The notes beneath the pieces were generated by a model. That model ran no database searches, was not told the origin of the DNA, and worked only from the letters and a program-made list of their open reading frames with translations. Made by a program: the position numbers and the translations under genes. From contig NZ_QRDQ01000010.1 of assembly GCF_003385895.1 (NCBI RefSeq), positions 62,001-126,000 of the forward strand: a DNA stretch of 64,000 nt, given 5' to 3'. Shown here one piece after another: positions 25,800 through 34,569 of this stretch. The DNA comes from Flavobacterium cutihirudinis. GTDB lineage: Bacteria; Bacteroidota; Bacteroidia; Flavobacteriales; Flavobacteriaceae. Position 1 is the stretch's first letter; every line of letters begins with the position of its first letter.

Positions 25800-25819
25800 A
25801 GACGCACAACTGTGCGTCT
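25800..25819 (+). terminator. Terminator after uxaA (dispersed GACGCAC hairpin)
   Basis: AGACGCACA-AC-TGTGCGTCT followed by a run of T. The same stem recurs at 41104-41127, so a dispersed palindrome appears to be used as a terminator. Confidence 0.7.
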
Positions 25820-25871
25820 TTTTTTTACCATATAAGTTATATAAGTTCATTTTAGATATACTTTACAATAA

Positions 25872-25902
25872 AAAAGGCAGCTCTTTATGAGTTGCCTTTT
25901 TT
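25872..25902. terminator. Bidirectional terminator between uxaA and lacI
   Basis: AAAAGGCAGCTC / GAGTTGCCTTTT (25872-25883 and 25889-25900) with A tract before and T tract after, between two convergent genes. It is enclosed by an outer imperfect inverted repeat, 25821-25845 against 25931-25956 (core ACCATATAAGTTAT). Confidence 0.75.
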
Positions 25903-25961
25903 GCTGATTTTTTTAAACAAACTTTAATTTGCTTACATAACTTATATGGTGAAAAAAAAGT

Positions 25962-26990
25962 TTAAATGTTTGTTCTCGAAGATGATTTTCGGACGTGCAA
26001 TTCTGGAGCAAGAACTACCTTTTTTTCGATTTTAATGGTGTCAGTTTTGTCTACTTGTTCTAAGAAAACCTTTGCAGACATTTTGCCCATTTCAAGAGAA
26101 GACTGATCTACGGAAGTAATAGATAACTCCATGAATTTTGTGAAAGGTTCATTACTGAAACCAGCTACGCAAAAATCTTTTGGGATATTAATATTTCTCT
26201 CTTTTAGTTCCTGAATGGCGCCCAGAGCGGCAAAATCACTTGAAGAAAAAATCGCATCCGGCGGAGTTTCCAGTTCCAGTAATTTACTAACAGCTTCTTT
26301 ACCGGCATCTACGTTACTTTTGGTATTGATAACATATTCTTCTTTGAAAGTTATTCCGTGATCGAGTAAAGCTTGTTTGTATCCTAAGAACCTGTTTTTG
26401 AAAATATCAAAAGACTGGTCACCAGAAAAATGTGCAATTGCTTTGCATCCTTCATTAATTAAATGTTGGGTAGCAATATAACCACCTTTGAAGTCATTAA
26501 TCGTAACAGAGCTTACACCATCGATATGTTTGCTTCGGTCAAAAAATATTAACGGTACATTTTTTTCAAGTACATATTGAAAAGCAGCATCATTTTCGGT
26601 AGTAACATCAGTAACCGACATTATGATTCCGTCAACCTGAGCGTCTATTAATGTGTATAGATTTTCATTTTCTCGTTTAGCACTTTCGTGTGTTTGGCAA
26701 ATGATAACCTGATAACCGTGTGGTTGTAATTCTTCTTCAATACCTCTAATAACAGAAGCGAAAAAATTACTGTCAATGCGCGGTACAATAACACCAATAT
26801 TGTTGCTTCGTCCGCTTTTTAATGCCAGCGCTAATTTATTTTGCTTATAATTCATCGATGCAGCAGTCTTAATAACCAGGTCGCGGGTACTCTCTTTTAT
26901 TTTCGGATTGTTATTTAACGCTCTGGAAACAGTGGCAGCAGTGATATTCAGTTTTTTAGCAATATCATAAATGGTTATTTTTTCGCTCAT
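25962..26990 (-). CDS. LacI/GalR-family transcriptional regulator (probable uronate regulator)
   Basis: 342 aa. N-terminal HTH (ITIYDIAKKLNITAATVSRA, residues 4-24) with the hinge helix following (LALALKSGRSNNIGVIVPRI), then a periplasmic-binding-protein-like effector domain (FFDRSKHIDGVSSV, FKGGYIATQHLI, AIFSSSDFAALGAIQEL, VAGFSNEPF). It lies between the uronate catabolic operon and the GH28/SusCD locus. TGyAATCGATTrCA palindromes, the shape expected for LacI-type operators, are found at both and near its own promoter, so it probably controls the whole region. The effector (galacturonate or KDG) is not known from sequence. Confidence 0.92.
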   Translation of the reverse strand: MSEKITIYDIAKKLNITAATVSRALNNNPKIKESTRDLVIKTAASMNYKQNKLALALKSGRSNNIGVIVPRIDSNFFASVIRGIEEELQPHGYQVIICQTHESAKRENENLYTLIDAQVDGIIMSVTDVTTENDAAFQYVLEKNVPLIFFDRSKHIDGVSSVTINDFKGGYIATQHLINEGCKAIAHFSGDQSFDIFKNRFLGYKQALLDHGITFKEEYVINTKSNVDAGKEAVSKLLELETPPDAIFSSSDFAALGAIQELKERNINIPKDFCVAGFSNEPFTKFMELSITSVDQSSLEMGKMSAKVFLEQVDKTDTIKIEKKVVLAPELHVRKSSSRTNI

Positions 26991-27018
26991 TCGAAAAGGT
27001 TTTCAGATTAATTATAGA

Positions 27019-27047
27019 CAAAAATACATTTTTTTTACTGAATTCAA
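27019..27047 (-). promoter_or_regulatory. Probable promoter of the lacI-type gene
   Basis: On the minus strand, TTG (27047-27045), 18 nt, TATTTTTG (27026-27019), a TAnnTTTG match, about 30 nt ahead of the ATG at 26990. Confidence 0.5.
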
Positions 27048-27054
27048 TATTTTT

Positions 27055-27068
27055 TGTTATCGATTACC
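27055..27068. promoter_or_regulatory. Weaker LacI-type operator near lacI
   Basis: TGTTATCGATTACC matches the perfect operator at 12 of 14 positions. It lies just upstream of the lacI promoter and 163 bp (centre to centre) from the GH28 operator. It could serve autoregulation or looping. Confidence 0.55.
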
Positions 27069-27186
27069 ATAATTAGTAACTACAGCGTTTTCGGTTCTAC
27101 AATATTAAAAAATTATGCGTTTTTTTACATTAACTATAAAAATAATTGTGAATAAAAATTAAATGCATAATTATTTTCTTAATTAA

Positions 27187-27218
27187 TTTGGTTAGTAAAA
27201 ACAAATTTTATACTTTCG
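27187..27218 (+). promoter_or_regulatory. Promoter of the pectin utilisation locus
   Basis: TTTG (27187-27190), 20 nt, TACTTTCG (27211-27218), one mismatch to TAnnTTTG, directly followed by the operator. Confidence 0.6.
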
Positions 27219-27232
27219 TGTAATCGATTACA
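27219..27232. promoter_or_regulatory. Perfect LacI-type operator (GH28/SusCD)
   Basis: TGTAATCGATTACA, a perfect 14-bp palindrome right after the -7 box and 45 nt before the first GH28 gene. It has the same geometry as the exuT and kduI sites. Confidence 0.8.
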
Positions 27233-27277
27233 AAGTGTTTGACATTTTATCTATTTGAATTTAAAAAATGCCTTTAA

Positions 27278-28717
27278 ATGATTACACGTAAGTACTTAAC
27301 GCTAAAAGCAATTTCATTTTTAATTCTATTTTGCTTCATGTTTTTATCATGTGCAAAACAAGTTTCTGCTACTTCGGAGGCTAATCCTTGGCAGAAAATG
27401 GATTTAATAATAAAAAGTATTCCTGAAACTCATTTTAAAGATGCTGTATATAATGTAAAAGATTTTGGAGCTGTTGCTGATGGAAAAACATCGAATACAG
27501 CAGCTTTCGTAAAAGCAATCAAGAAATGTGCTGAAGAAGGAGGTGGAAAAGTTTTAGTACCAAATGGAAAATATCTGACAGGTCCAATTCATTTAGAGAG
27601 TAATGTTAATTTGCATTTAGAAGATCAGGCCGAAATTCTTTTCAGCACTGATTCTAAAGAATATTTTTTAGTTCATACTTCTTTTGAAGGAACAGAATTA
27701 ATGAATCACTCTCCGTTGATTTATGTAAAAGGAAAAACTAATGTTGCTATAACTGGAAAAGGAATTTTAAATGGTCAGGCCAATAATTCAAATTGGTGGC
27801 CATGGTGCGGGCATAAAGGGTATGGTTGGGAAAAAGGTCAGCCTTCGCAACATGATAAACTTAATCGTGATAATCTAGTCGAAATGGCTGAAAAAGATGT
27901 TCCGGTTGAGGAGAGAGTTTTTGGAGAAGGACATTATTTGCGCCCAAATTTTATTGAATTTTTTGAATGTAATACTGTTTTAGTAAAAGATATAAAAATT
28001 ATAAATGCGCCGTTTTGGATTTTGCATCCAATAAAATCTACCAATGTCATCATTGACGGTGTAACTGTAAAAAGCCACGGTCCTAATAATGATGGTTGTG
28101 ATCCTGAATATTCTCAAAATGTAATAATTCGAAACTGCACTTTCGATACGGGCGATGATTGTATCGCTATTAAATCGGGTAGAGATGCCGATGGACGCCG
28201 CGTTGGTATTCCGAGTAAGAATATTATTGTCCAAAATTGTAAAATGGTTGACGGTCATGGCGGAGTGGTGATGGGAAGTGAAATTAGTGCGGGAGTAAAT
28301 AATGTTTTTGTTGAAAATTGCGTAATGGACAGTCCTGAACTTGATCGTGCGATCAGAATTAAAACAAACTCAAAAAGAGGCGGAACTACAGAAGATATAT
28401 TCGTTCGAAATCTTCAGGTTGGAACCGTTAAGGAATGTGTTTTAAGAGTGACAATGTTTTATGATTTGTACGGCAGTCAAACTGGCAATTTTATGCCTTC
28501 AATCCGAAATATTCATCTTGAAAATATTAAGGTGAAAAATGGTGGAAAATTTGGAATTCTGGCCGATGGGTACAAAGAATCTCCAATCGAGAACATAACA
28601 TTTAAAGATGTGGAAATAACAAAAGTAGATTCGGTCTACTCTCTTAAAAACGTAAAAAATGTCAATTTTATAAATACTTATATCAATGGAAAGAAAATAG
28701 AATCGATTAAAAACTAA
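27278..28717 (+). CDS. Polygalacturonase-type glycoside hydrolase GH28 (lipoprotein)
   Basis: Hydrolyses polygalacturonan or rhamnogalacturonan, releasing saturated galacturonate. 479 aa with a lipoprotein signal (FCFMFLSC, Cys about 25), so it is probably anchored on the cell surface or in the periplasm. Right-handed beta-helix with the GH28 catalytic set: Asp272 in NNDGCD, Asp293/Asp294 in DTGDDC, His327 in GHGG, and a late RIK (AIRIKTN). The N-terminal VYNVKDFGAVADGKTSNTAA is typical. It is the first gene of the locus, under the perfect operator, with susC 39 nt downstream. Exo- or endo-action cannot be told. Confidence 0.93.
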   Translation: MITRKYLTLKAISFLILFCFMFLSCAKQVSATSEANPWQKMDLIIKSIPETHFKDAVYNVKDFGAVADGKTSNTAAFVKAIKKCAEEGGGKVLVPNGKYLTGPIHLESNVNLHLEDQAEILFSTDSKEYFLVHTSFEGTELMNHSPLIYVKGKTNVAITGKGILNGQANNSNWWPWCGHKGYGWEKGQPSQHDKLNRDNLVEMAEKDVPVEERVFGEGHYLRPNFIEFFECNTVLVKDIKIINAPFWILHPIKSTNVIIDGVTVKSHGPNNDGCDPEYSQNVIIRNCTFDTGDDCIAIKSGRDADGRRVGIPSKNIIVQNCKMVDGHGGVVMGSEISAGVNNVFVENCVMDSPELDRAIRIKTNSKRGGTTEDIFVRNLQVGTVKECVLRVTMFYDLYGSQTGNFMPSIRNIHLENIKVKNGGKFGILADGYKESPIENITFKDVEITKVDSVYSLKNVKNVNFINTYINGKKIESIKN

Positions 28718-28756
28718 AACTAATTAATTATCAATTAACCAAACCAATACCAAATT

Positions 28757-31700
28757 ATGAACATTAAAAAAATATCAAAGAAAAAGATAAAATACAATCT
28801 TGTGTTTTTGTTTTTCCTGAATTTCCTTTGGGTAAATACTATTAGTGCCCAGTCTACTGTTATTGAAGGGAAAATTACTGATGCTGCAGGACTGTCATTG
28901 CCTGGAGTAAATATTCAGGAAAAAGGAACGAAAAATGGTACTTCTACAGATTTTGAAGGGAGTTTTAAAATGAATGTTACCAATGCTAAAGCCACTTTAG
29001 TTATTACCTATTTAGGATTTCAGACTCAGGAAGTAAGCATTGCAGGGAAATCTAAAGTAAACGTTAGTCTTTCAGAGCAATCAAATGCGCTTACAGAAGT
29101 TGTGGTGGTTGGATATGGATCTGTAAAGAAAACAGATTTGACCGGTGCGGTAAGTACAATTAATGCTGCTACGATAACGGAAAGAAATACAATAAGCCCT
29201 TTAGAAGCGATTCAGGGTAGTACTCCCGGAGTTCAAATCACCTCAAGTACAGGACGTTCAGGTGATGGTTATAATGTAGTAATCAGAGGTAACAACTCAT
29301 TAATTGCAGGATCAACACCGTTGTATATTGTGGATGGAGTTCCTACTGACGGAATCGACTTTTTAAATCCGCAGGATATTGCAAGAATGGACGTTTTGAA
29401 AGACGCTTCTTCGGCAGCAATTTATGGTTCTAGAGGTGCAAGTGGTGTAATCATCGTTACAACAAAAAGTGGATTAAGCGCTAAATCAGGAATTAGCGTA
29501 ACTTTTGATACTTCTTACGGAACAAAAACCGCTGCTAGATTACCAAAAATGATGAGCGGTGAAGAATGGTGGAAATTTCATCAGGTAGCTTACATGAACG
29601 CTACTCCATTAACGCAAACACCAGCGCAATTGGCGGCGTTGGCAGGAAATCAAAGTCCGTTATTGGTTTCGAGAGCAAATAACGGTTATGATTTTGACTG
29701 GTATGATGCAGTACTTAAAACAGGAATGACGCAAAACAATTACTTAAATGTTTCAGGCCGTTCAGATTCGGGCTTGAGTTATAATTTAGGTTTTGGTATT
29801 CAAAGCGATAAAGGTCTTATTGAAAACGACTCAACAGATAAGTATTCTTTTAAATTAGGGTTGAATCATAAAATAAATGATAAATTTTCAACAGGAGCAA
29901 ACATTACAATTGCTAGAATTGAATCAGAATTAGGTAGTGATTTAGCTATGCAGGACGCTTTTAGATTAAGCCCTTTAATGTCTCCTTGGGCTGTAGATGC
30001 TGATGGAAATGAAAAAGTAGGTGAGTTGTTTTTCTTACCTGGTAAACTAACTTATCCTGACGGTTCATGGGCAATTAATAAAACGAGTACGGTTAATCCT
30101 TTAGTAGAAATTGCTAATTCTTCACAAACTGAAAATACTTGGCAAACTGTTGGAAATGTTTATTTTCAATACCAACCTATAAAATGGCTTTCCTTCAAAA
30201 CCACTTTTGCAGCCGGAATTTCAGATATTGAAAATGGTAAAGCATATGGTGCACAATCTAATGCAGGTGTTACCTTGAATAACAAGAATTCATCTTCTAT
30301 AGAAAACCTGAATAATTTTAATTACACTTGGGACAATCAAATTGATTTGAAACATACTTTTAATGAGGTGCACGATTTTAGCGCATTGTTATTACAAAGT
30401 TTGTATTCAAACGTAGATAAAAGTTCTTATTTGTATTCAAACACACAACCTTTTGATACAGATATCAACAATATCGGATCAGGAGTTCAGTCCAGTTATG
30501 TGGTGAAATCTGCTTATGCAAAAAATACTTTAAGTTCATATGCAGTACGTTTAAACTATACATTTAAAGATAAATATTTAGTAACGGCGTCTACAAGATG
30601 GGATGGTTCATCTGTTTTAGCAGAAGGAGCAAAATGGGAAAGTTTTCCATCATTAGCTTTAGGATGGAAAATCAGCAAAGAATCATTTTTAGCAAATAAC
30701 AATACCGTTTCAGATTTAAAATTAAGAGCAAGTATCGGTTATACCGGAAATGACAATGTACAGCCTTATACTTCTCAGGCACTTTTAAATCAGCAGACTT
30801 TTTATGCAAATGGTCCGGTTGTGGTTCCGGGATGGCAGTCTCAAAATTTAGCCAACCAAAGAATTAGCTGGGAAAAAACAAGAGAGTTTAACTTAGGTCT
30901 TGATTTTGGTTTCTTAAAAAACAGAATTACAGGTAGTGTTGATGTATATGACAGATTATCTGATGATTTGATTTATAAACAAGAATTACCACCAGAAACA
31001 GGTTGGAAAAATACTTTCTCAAACGTAGGATCGGTTAGTAACAAAGGTATAGAAGCTTTATTGACAACTAAAAACATTAAGACACAGTTCGTTACTTGGG
31101 AAACTACTTTTACTTTCACTAAAAACGTAAATAAATTAGAATCTATTTACAATCAGGATAAAGTAAGTGATATTGGTAACAAATTAATTCTTGGTTCTCC
31201 GCTAAGCCCTAGTAACTTTAATTTTTACAATTATGTGTATGACGGTGTTTGGTTAGAAAGTGAAGCAGCATTGGCAGCAACTTACGATCAGAAACCAGGT
31301 CAGGCAAGACCAAAAGATTTGAATGGAGACGGGAAATTTAATCAGGATGACAGAACTGTAATTGGTAATCCAAATCCGGAATGGCAGGGAAGTTTATATT
31401 CAAGATTAAATGTTGGACAGTTTGATTTCAACTTTTCAGTACTTACAAGTCAGGGACAAACAGTTTTAAGTTCTTTTCATCAAAACTTCACTGATGTGAG
31501 TGATAGAGGGCGTCAGAAATTGGCAATGGATTATTTCATTCCAACAAACGGAACAGGTATTGAAGCAAATGCAAATAGTACAAACCCAAGACCAGGACCT
31601 GTAGCTACAGGTGCAGGAGCGTATTGGACATCTGGTTTTGCTTATTACAGAGATGTTTCTTTCACTAAAATCAAAAATATATCTTTAGGATATACATTAA

Positions 31701-31876
31701 CGCCAGAGCTGCTTAAAAAATTAAAAATCAGCAATTTTAGAATTTATGTAAACGTTCTAGACCCATTTGTATTTACAAAATTTGATGGATATGATCCAGA
31801 ATGGGCAGGTGCGGCTTTTGGAGTAAACCGTCCGGCATCTGTTACTACACAATTGGGATTAAGTGTTAAATTTTAA
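28757..31876 (+). CDS. SusC/RagA-family TonB-dependent outer-membrane transporter
   Basis: Energised importer of pectin oligosaccharides, working with the SusD-like protein next to it. 1039 aa: signal peptide ending ISAQ, an N-terminal carboxypeptidase-like domain (VIEGKITDAAGLSLPGVNIQ to about residue 110), the plug (VVVVGYGSVKKTDLTGAVST, DGVPTDGIDFLNPQDIARMD, AAIYGSRGASGVIIVTTKSG) and a 22-strand barrel ending LGLSVKF with a terminal Phe. The length and plug motifs are standard for SusC. The specificity for pectin fragments is inferred from the neighbouring enzymes. Confidence 0.96.
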   Translation: MNIKKISKKKIKYNLVFLFFLNFLWVNTISAQSTVIEGKITDAAGLSLPGVNIQEKGTKNGTSTDFEGSFKMNVTNAKATLVITYLGFQTQEVSIAGKSKVNVSLSEQSNALTEVVVVGYGSVKKTDLTGAVSTINAATITERNTISPLEAIQGSTPGVQITSSTGRSGDGYNVVIRGNNSLIAGSTPLYIVDGVPTDGIDFLNPQDIARMDVLKDASSAAIYGSRGASGVIIVTTKSGLSAKSGISVTFDTSYGTKTAARLPKMMSGEEWWKFHQVAYMNATPLTQTPAQLAALAGNQSPLLVSRANNGYDFDWYDAVLKTGMTQNNYLNVSGRSDSGLSYNLGFGIQSDKGLIENDSTDKYSFKLGLNHKINDKFSTGANITIARIESELGSDLAMQDAFRLSPLMSPWAVDADGNEKVGELFFLPGKLTYPDGSWAINKTSTVNPLVEIANSSQTENTWQTVGNVYFQYQPIKWLSFKTTFAAGISDIENGKAYGAQSNAGVTLNNKNSSSIENLNNFNYTWDNQIDLKHTFNEVHDFSALLLQSLYSNVDKSSYLYSNTQPFDTDINNIGSGVQSSYVVKSAYAKNTLSSYAVRLNYTFKDKYLVTASTRWDGSSVLAEGAKWESFPSLALGWKISKESFLANNNTVSDLKLRASIGYTGNDNVQPYTSQALLNQQTFYANGPVVVPGWQSQNLANQRISWEKTREFNLGLDFGFLKNRITGSVDVYDRLSDDLIYKQELPPETGWKNTFSNVGSVSNKGIEALLTTKNIKTQFVTWETTFTFTKNVNKLESIYNQDKVSDIGNKLILGSPLSPSNFNFYNYVYDGVWLESEAALAATYDQKPGQARPKDLNGDGKFNQDDRTVIGNPNPEWQGSLYSRLNVGQFDFNFSVLTSQGQTVLSSFHQNFTDVSDRGRQKLAMDYFIPTNGTGIEANANSTNPRPGPVATGAGAYWTSGFAYYRDVSFTKIKNISLGYTLTPELLKKLKISNFRIYVNVLDPFVFTKFDGYDPEWAGAAFGVNRPASVTTQLGLSVKF

Positions 31877-31886
31877 TAAAGAAACA

Positions 31887-33524
31887 ATGAAAAAAATAAT
31901 ATTGATTTTAGGAATAATCATTACAACATTTAGTTCATGTAGTGATTTTATTGAAGAAGAAAGTTTATCAAATGTTCCGGCTGATGCAACATACAAAACG
32001 ACATCCGGATTTCAGCTTTTGGTAAATACAAATTACGCATGGCTTAAAGGAATTTATGGAGGAGATCCATGGTTGTTTGAAGCAGGAACAGATATGTATG
32101 CAGAAGGAAGAACTCCGGAACCGGCAGGTTTGAGTCAATATACATTGTTAATACCTTCCTCAACGGGAGTAGAACAATTATATAATTCTTGCTATCAGGC
32201 TATTCAGGCAGTAAACAAAACTGTTTATTACTCAACAATAACAGAGCAAAATGCAAATGTACCGGTGTTGGTAGGTGAAGCTAAATTTATAAGAGCTCAG
32301 GCTTACTTCTTATTGGTTCAGACGTATGGAGGGGTTCCTATTGTATTAGATAATATCACGTCTCCGGTTTTATGGTTTGAAAGAAATACTGCAGAGGAAG
32401 TTTATACGCAGATTATTTCTGATTTGGAGGCTTCTCTTGCAAGTGTTGGGACTTCGGCTTATGGCACATCAGGAAGAGTGAATAAAAGAGCTGTAAATGA
32501 TTTATTGGCTAAAGTATATTTAACTAGAGGTTACGAAACTTTTGGAACAGCGACCGATTTTACAAAAGCGGCTTCTTATGCAGATGCAGCAATTGGCGGA
32601 CAAGCTTTAAATTTAGCTTACGATCAATTGTTTAAACCAGGAAACGATTTAAATGCTGAAACTATTTTTTCTGTTCAGTATGATAAAAATTCGACAAGTA
32701 CAGACCCACAAAAATTAGGAAATAATCAGTTCTATTATTTTAGTTCTTATTTGGGGGGAAGTGAAACTAAAGGTGGAGCACCTTTAAGAAGTTATAACTT
32801 ACTTCCAACGGGATATGCTTTGGGATTATATGAAAAAGGTGATAAAAGATGGTCGGCTACATTTATGAATGAAGTTTATGAAAACTACTATGACTTTTTT
32901 AGAGTTGCCGATAAAACAAACTTGAAAGTAAAGCATTTTTACGAGCCAAAATGGTTTACAGCGGCTGATAAGGAAAATTATCTTGCTACTGCAAAATTAG
33001 CAACCGGATTTGTATATCATCCTTGGGGAGAATATGAAGCTGCGTATACTTTGATAAAAAACATCGATTATCAAACTATTCCGGTTAAGAAATTTGATGA
33101 TCCGGAATTAACGACTCCTTCTAGTACAGGCCCTGTAAGTACTCGTGATATTATTGTTGCAAGACTTGGAGAAACTTATTTAGTAGCTGCTGAAGCGTAT
33201 TTGAAAGCAGGTAATCCAGCAACAGGATTAGACCGTTTAAATGAAGTAAGAAGAAGAGCAGGTGTGGCAAATGCTACTGCGGCAGAATTTAATATTGAAT
33301 ACATTTTAGATGAAAGAGCAAGAGAATTAGTTGGTGAATACAAACGTTGGTTTGATTTGAAACGTACAGGAACTTTAGTTGCTAGAGCTTCTGCTCATAA
33401 TTACAGAATTAAAGCAGCTAATTTCGTTGGAGTTGGAGGTGCTCTTAAAATTTTAAGACCAATACCACAAAGCGCTTTAGATTTAAATCAAAATAAAGAT
33501 TTTCCTCAAAATCCTGGTTATTAG
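31887..33524 (+). CDS. SusD/RagB-family surface glycan-binding lipoprotein
   Basis: Lid subunit of the SusCD complex that captures oligosaccharides. I start at 31887, 10 nt after the susC stop; the earlier frame start overlaps susC and adds eight residues before the signal MKKIILILGIIITTFSSC (lipobox Cys about 18). Family marks: FIRAQAYFLLVQTYGGVPIV (TPR region), LGETYLVAAEAYLKAGN, LNEVRRRAGV, and ILDERARELVGEYKRWFDL near the end. 545 aa, usual size. A hairpin follows the stop. Confidence 0.95.
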   Translation: MKKIILILGIIITTFSSCSDFIEEESLSNVPADATYKTTSGFQLLVNTNYAWLKGIYGGDPWLFEAGTDMYAEGRTPEPAGLSQYTLLIPSSTGVEQLYNSCYQAIQAVNKTVYYSTITEQNANVPVLVGEAKFIRAQAYFLLVQTYGGVPIVLDNITSPVLWFERNTAEEVYTQIISDLEASLASVGTSAYGTSGRVNKRAVNDLLAKVYLTRGYETFGTATDFTKAASYADAAIGGQALNLAYDQLFKPGNDLNAETIFSVQYDKNSTSTDPQKLGNNQFYYFSSYLGGSETKGGAPLRSYNLLPTGYALGLYEKGDKRWSATFMNEVYENYYDFFRVADKTNLKVKHFYEPKWFTAADKENYLATAKLATGFVYHPWGEYEAAYTLIKNIDYQTIPVKKFDDPELTTPSSTGPVSTRDIIVARLGETYLVAAEAYLKAGNPATGLDRLNEVRRRAGVANATAAEFNIEYILDERARELVGEYKRWFDLKRTGTLVARASAHNYRIKAANFVGVGGALKILRPIPQSALDLNQNKDFPQNPGY

Positions 33525-33567
33525 TAATTTTTATAGTTTTTGAGCAATTGTTTTTTGAACTAGTTAA

Positions 33568-33600
33568 AAAGGAGTTTGATGCCTGTCAAACTCCTTTCTT
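33568..33600 (+). terminator. Hairpin after susD (partial terminator)
   Basis: AAAGGAGTTTGA / TCAAACTCCTTT (33568-33579 and 33586-33597), a perfect 12-bp stem with a short T-poor tail. It could end part of the susCD transcripts and lower expression of the genes that follow. Confidence 0.6.
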
Positions 33601-33622
33601 AACTAAAAACGCAAAGCGAGTT

Positions 33623-34558
33623 ATGAAGAAGATAATGTTGTTTTTGTTTCTGTTTTCAAATGCGATAAATGCTCAAAGCAATTTTAAGGTTGATACATCT
33701 TACACCATAAAAAGTACTTATAATAAACTTTTAAAAAAATATCCTTTTATTACAATTGTAAAAGAGAAAAAATATCAGAATATTGATCAACTCAATGACA
33801 TTGAATACGATCTAAAGAAAGAGAGAGCATTACATTTAGATGCTTATGTTTATAAAAAGAATAAAACAAACTCTGCAGTTATATTGATTCATGGTGGCGG
33901 ATGGAAATCCGGAAACAAAAATCAAATGCGGATTTTGGCACAGGAAATTGCCTCAAAAGGGTATTCATGTTTTACAATCGAATATCGATTAGCGTTAGAA
34001 GCAAAATATCCCGAAGGAATTTACGATGTAAAGAATTCGATTAAATTTATAAAAGACAATGCTGGAAAATTTCATGTAGATCCAAATAAAATTGCCATTT
34101 TAGGATGCTCCTCTGGAGGTCAGATGGCAGCTTTAATTGGTACAACAAATGAAAATCCGGCTTTTGAAGATGCTGTTTTTAAAAGCAAATCATCTTCAAA
34201 AGTAAATACAATTATTGATGTCGATGGAATTCTGGCTTTTAAACATGTAGAGTCGGCAGAAGGTGAAGCGGCTTCATTTTGGCTAAAAGGGAGTTATGAA
34301 GAAAATCCGGAGAATTGGAATAATGCTTCGGCATTAAATCATACAGATAAAAATACACCGCCGATACTTTTTATAAACAGCAGTTTTGAAAGGTTTCATG
34401 CAGGAAGAGATGATATGATCTCGATTTTGAATGAAAACAATATTTATAATGAAGTAAAAATAATCAAGGATTCACCTCATTCATTTTGGTTTTTTCAACC
34501 ATGGTTTGATGAAATGACAGTTTATATAGTACAATTTCTAGATAAAATTTTTAAATAA
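33623..34558 (+). CDS. Secreted alpha/beta hydrolase (esterase-like)
   Basis: 311 aa starting at 33623, where MKKIMLFLFLFSNAINAQS is a good signal peptide; the longer frame begins inside the upstream hairpin region. Hydrolase features: oxyanion HGGGWKSG, TIEYRLALEAKYPEGIYDVK, nucleophile elbow GCSSGG (Ser), and a late His in DSPHSFWFF. It is similar in layout to acetyl/feruloyl esterases found in Bacteroidota pectin loci. It is followed by the DUF4861 gene after 11 nt. It probably removes acetyl or other esters from pectin fragments. Confidence 0.85.
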   Translation: MKKIMLFLFLFSNAINAQSNFKVDTSYTIKSTYNKLLKKYPFITIVKEKKYQNIDQLNDIEYDLKKERALHLDAYVYKKNKTNSAVILIHGGGWKSGNKNQMRILAQEIASKGYSCFTIEYRLALEAKYPEGIYDVKNSIKFIKDNAGKFHVDPNKIAILGCSSGGQMAALIGTTNENPAFEDAVFKSKSSSKVNTIIDVDGILAFKHVESAEGEAASFWLKGSYEENPENWNNASALNHTDKNTPPILFINSSFERFHAGRDDMISILNENNIYNEVKIIKDSPHSFWFFQPWFDEMTVYIVQFLDKIFK

Positions 34559-34569
34559 TAAGCATACGA

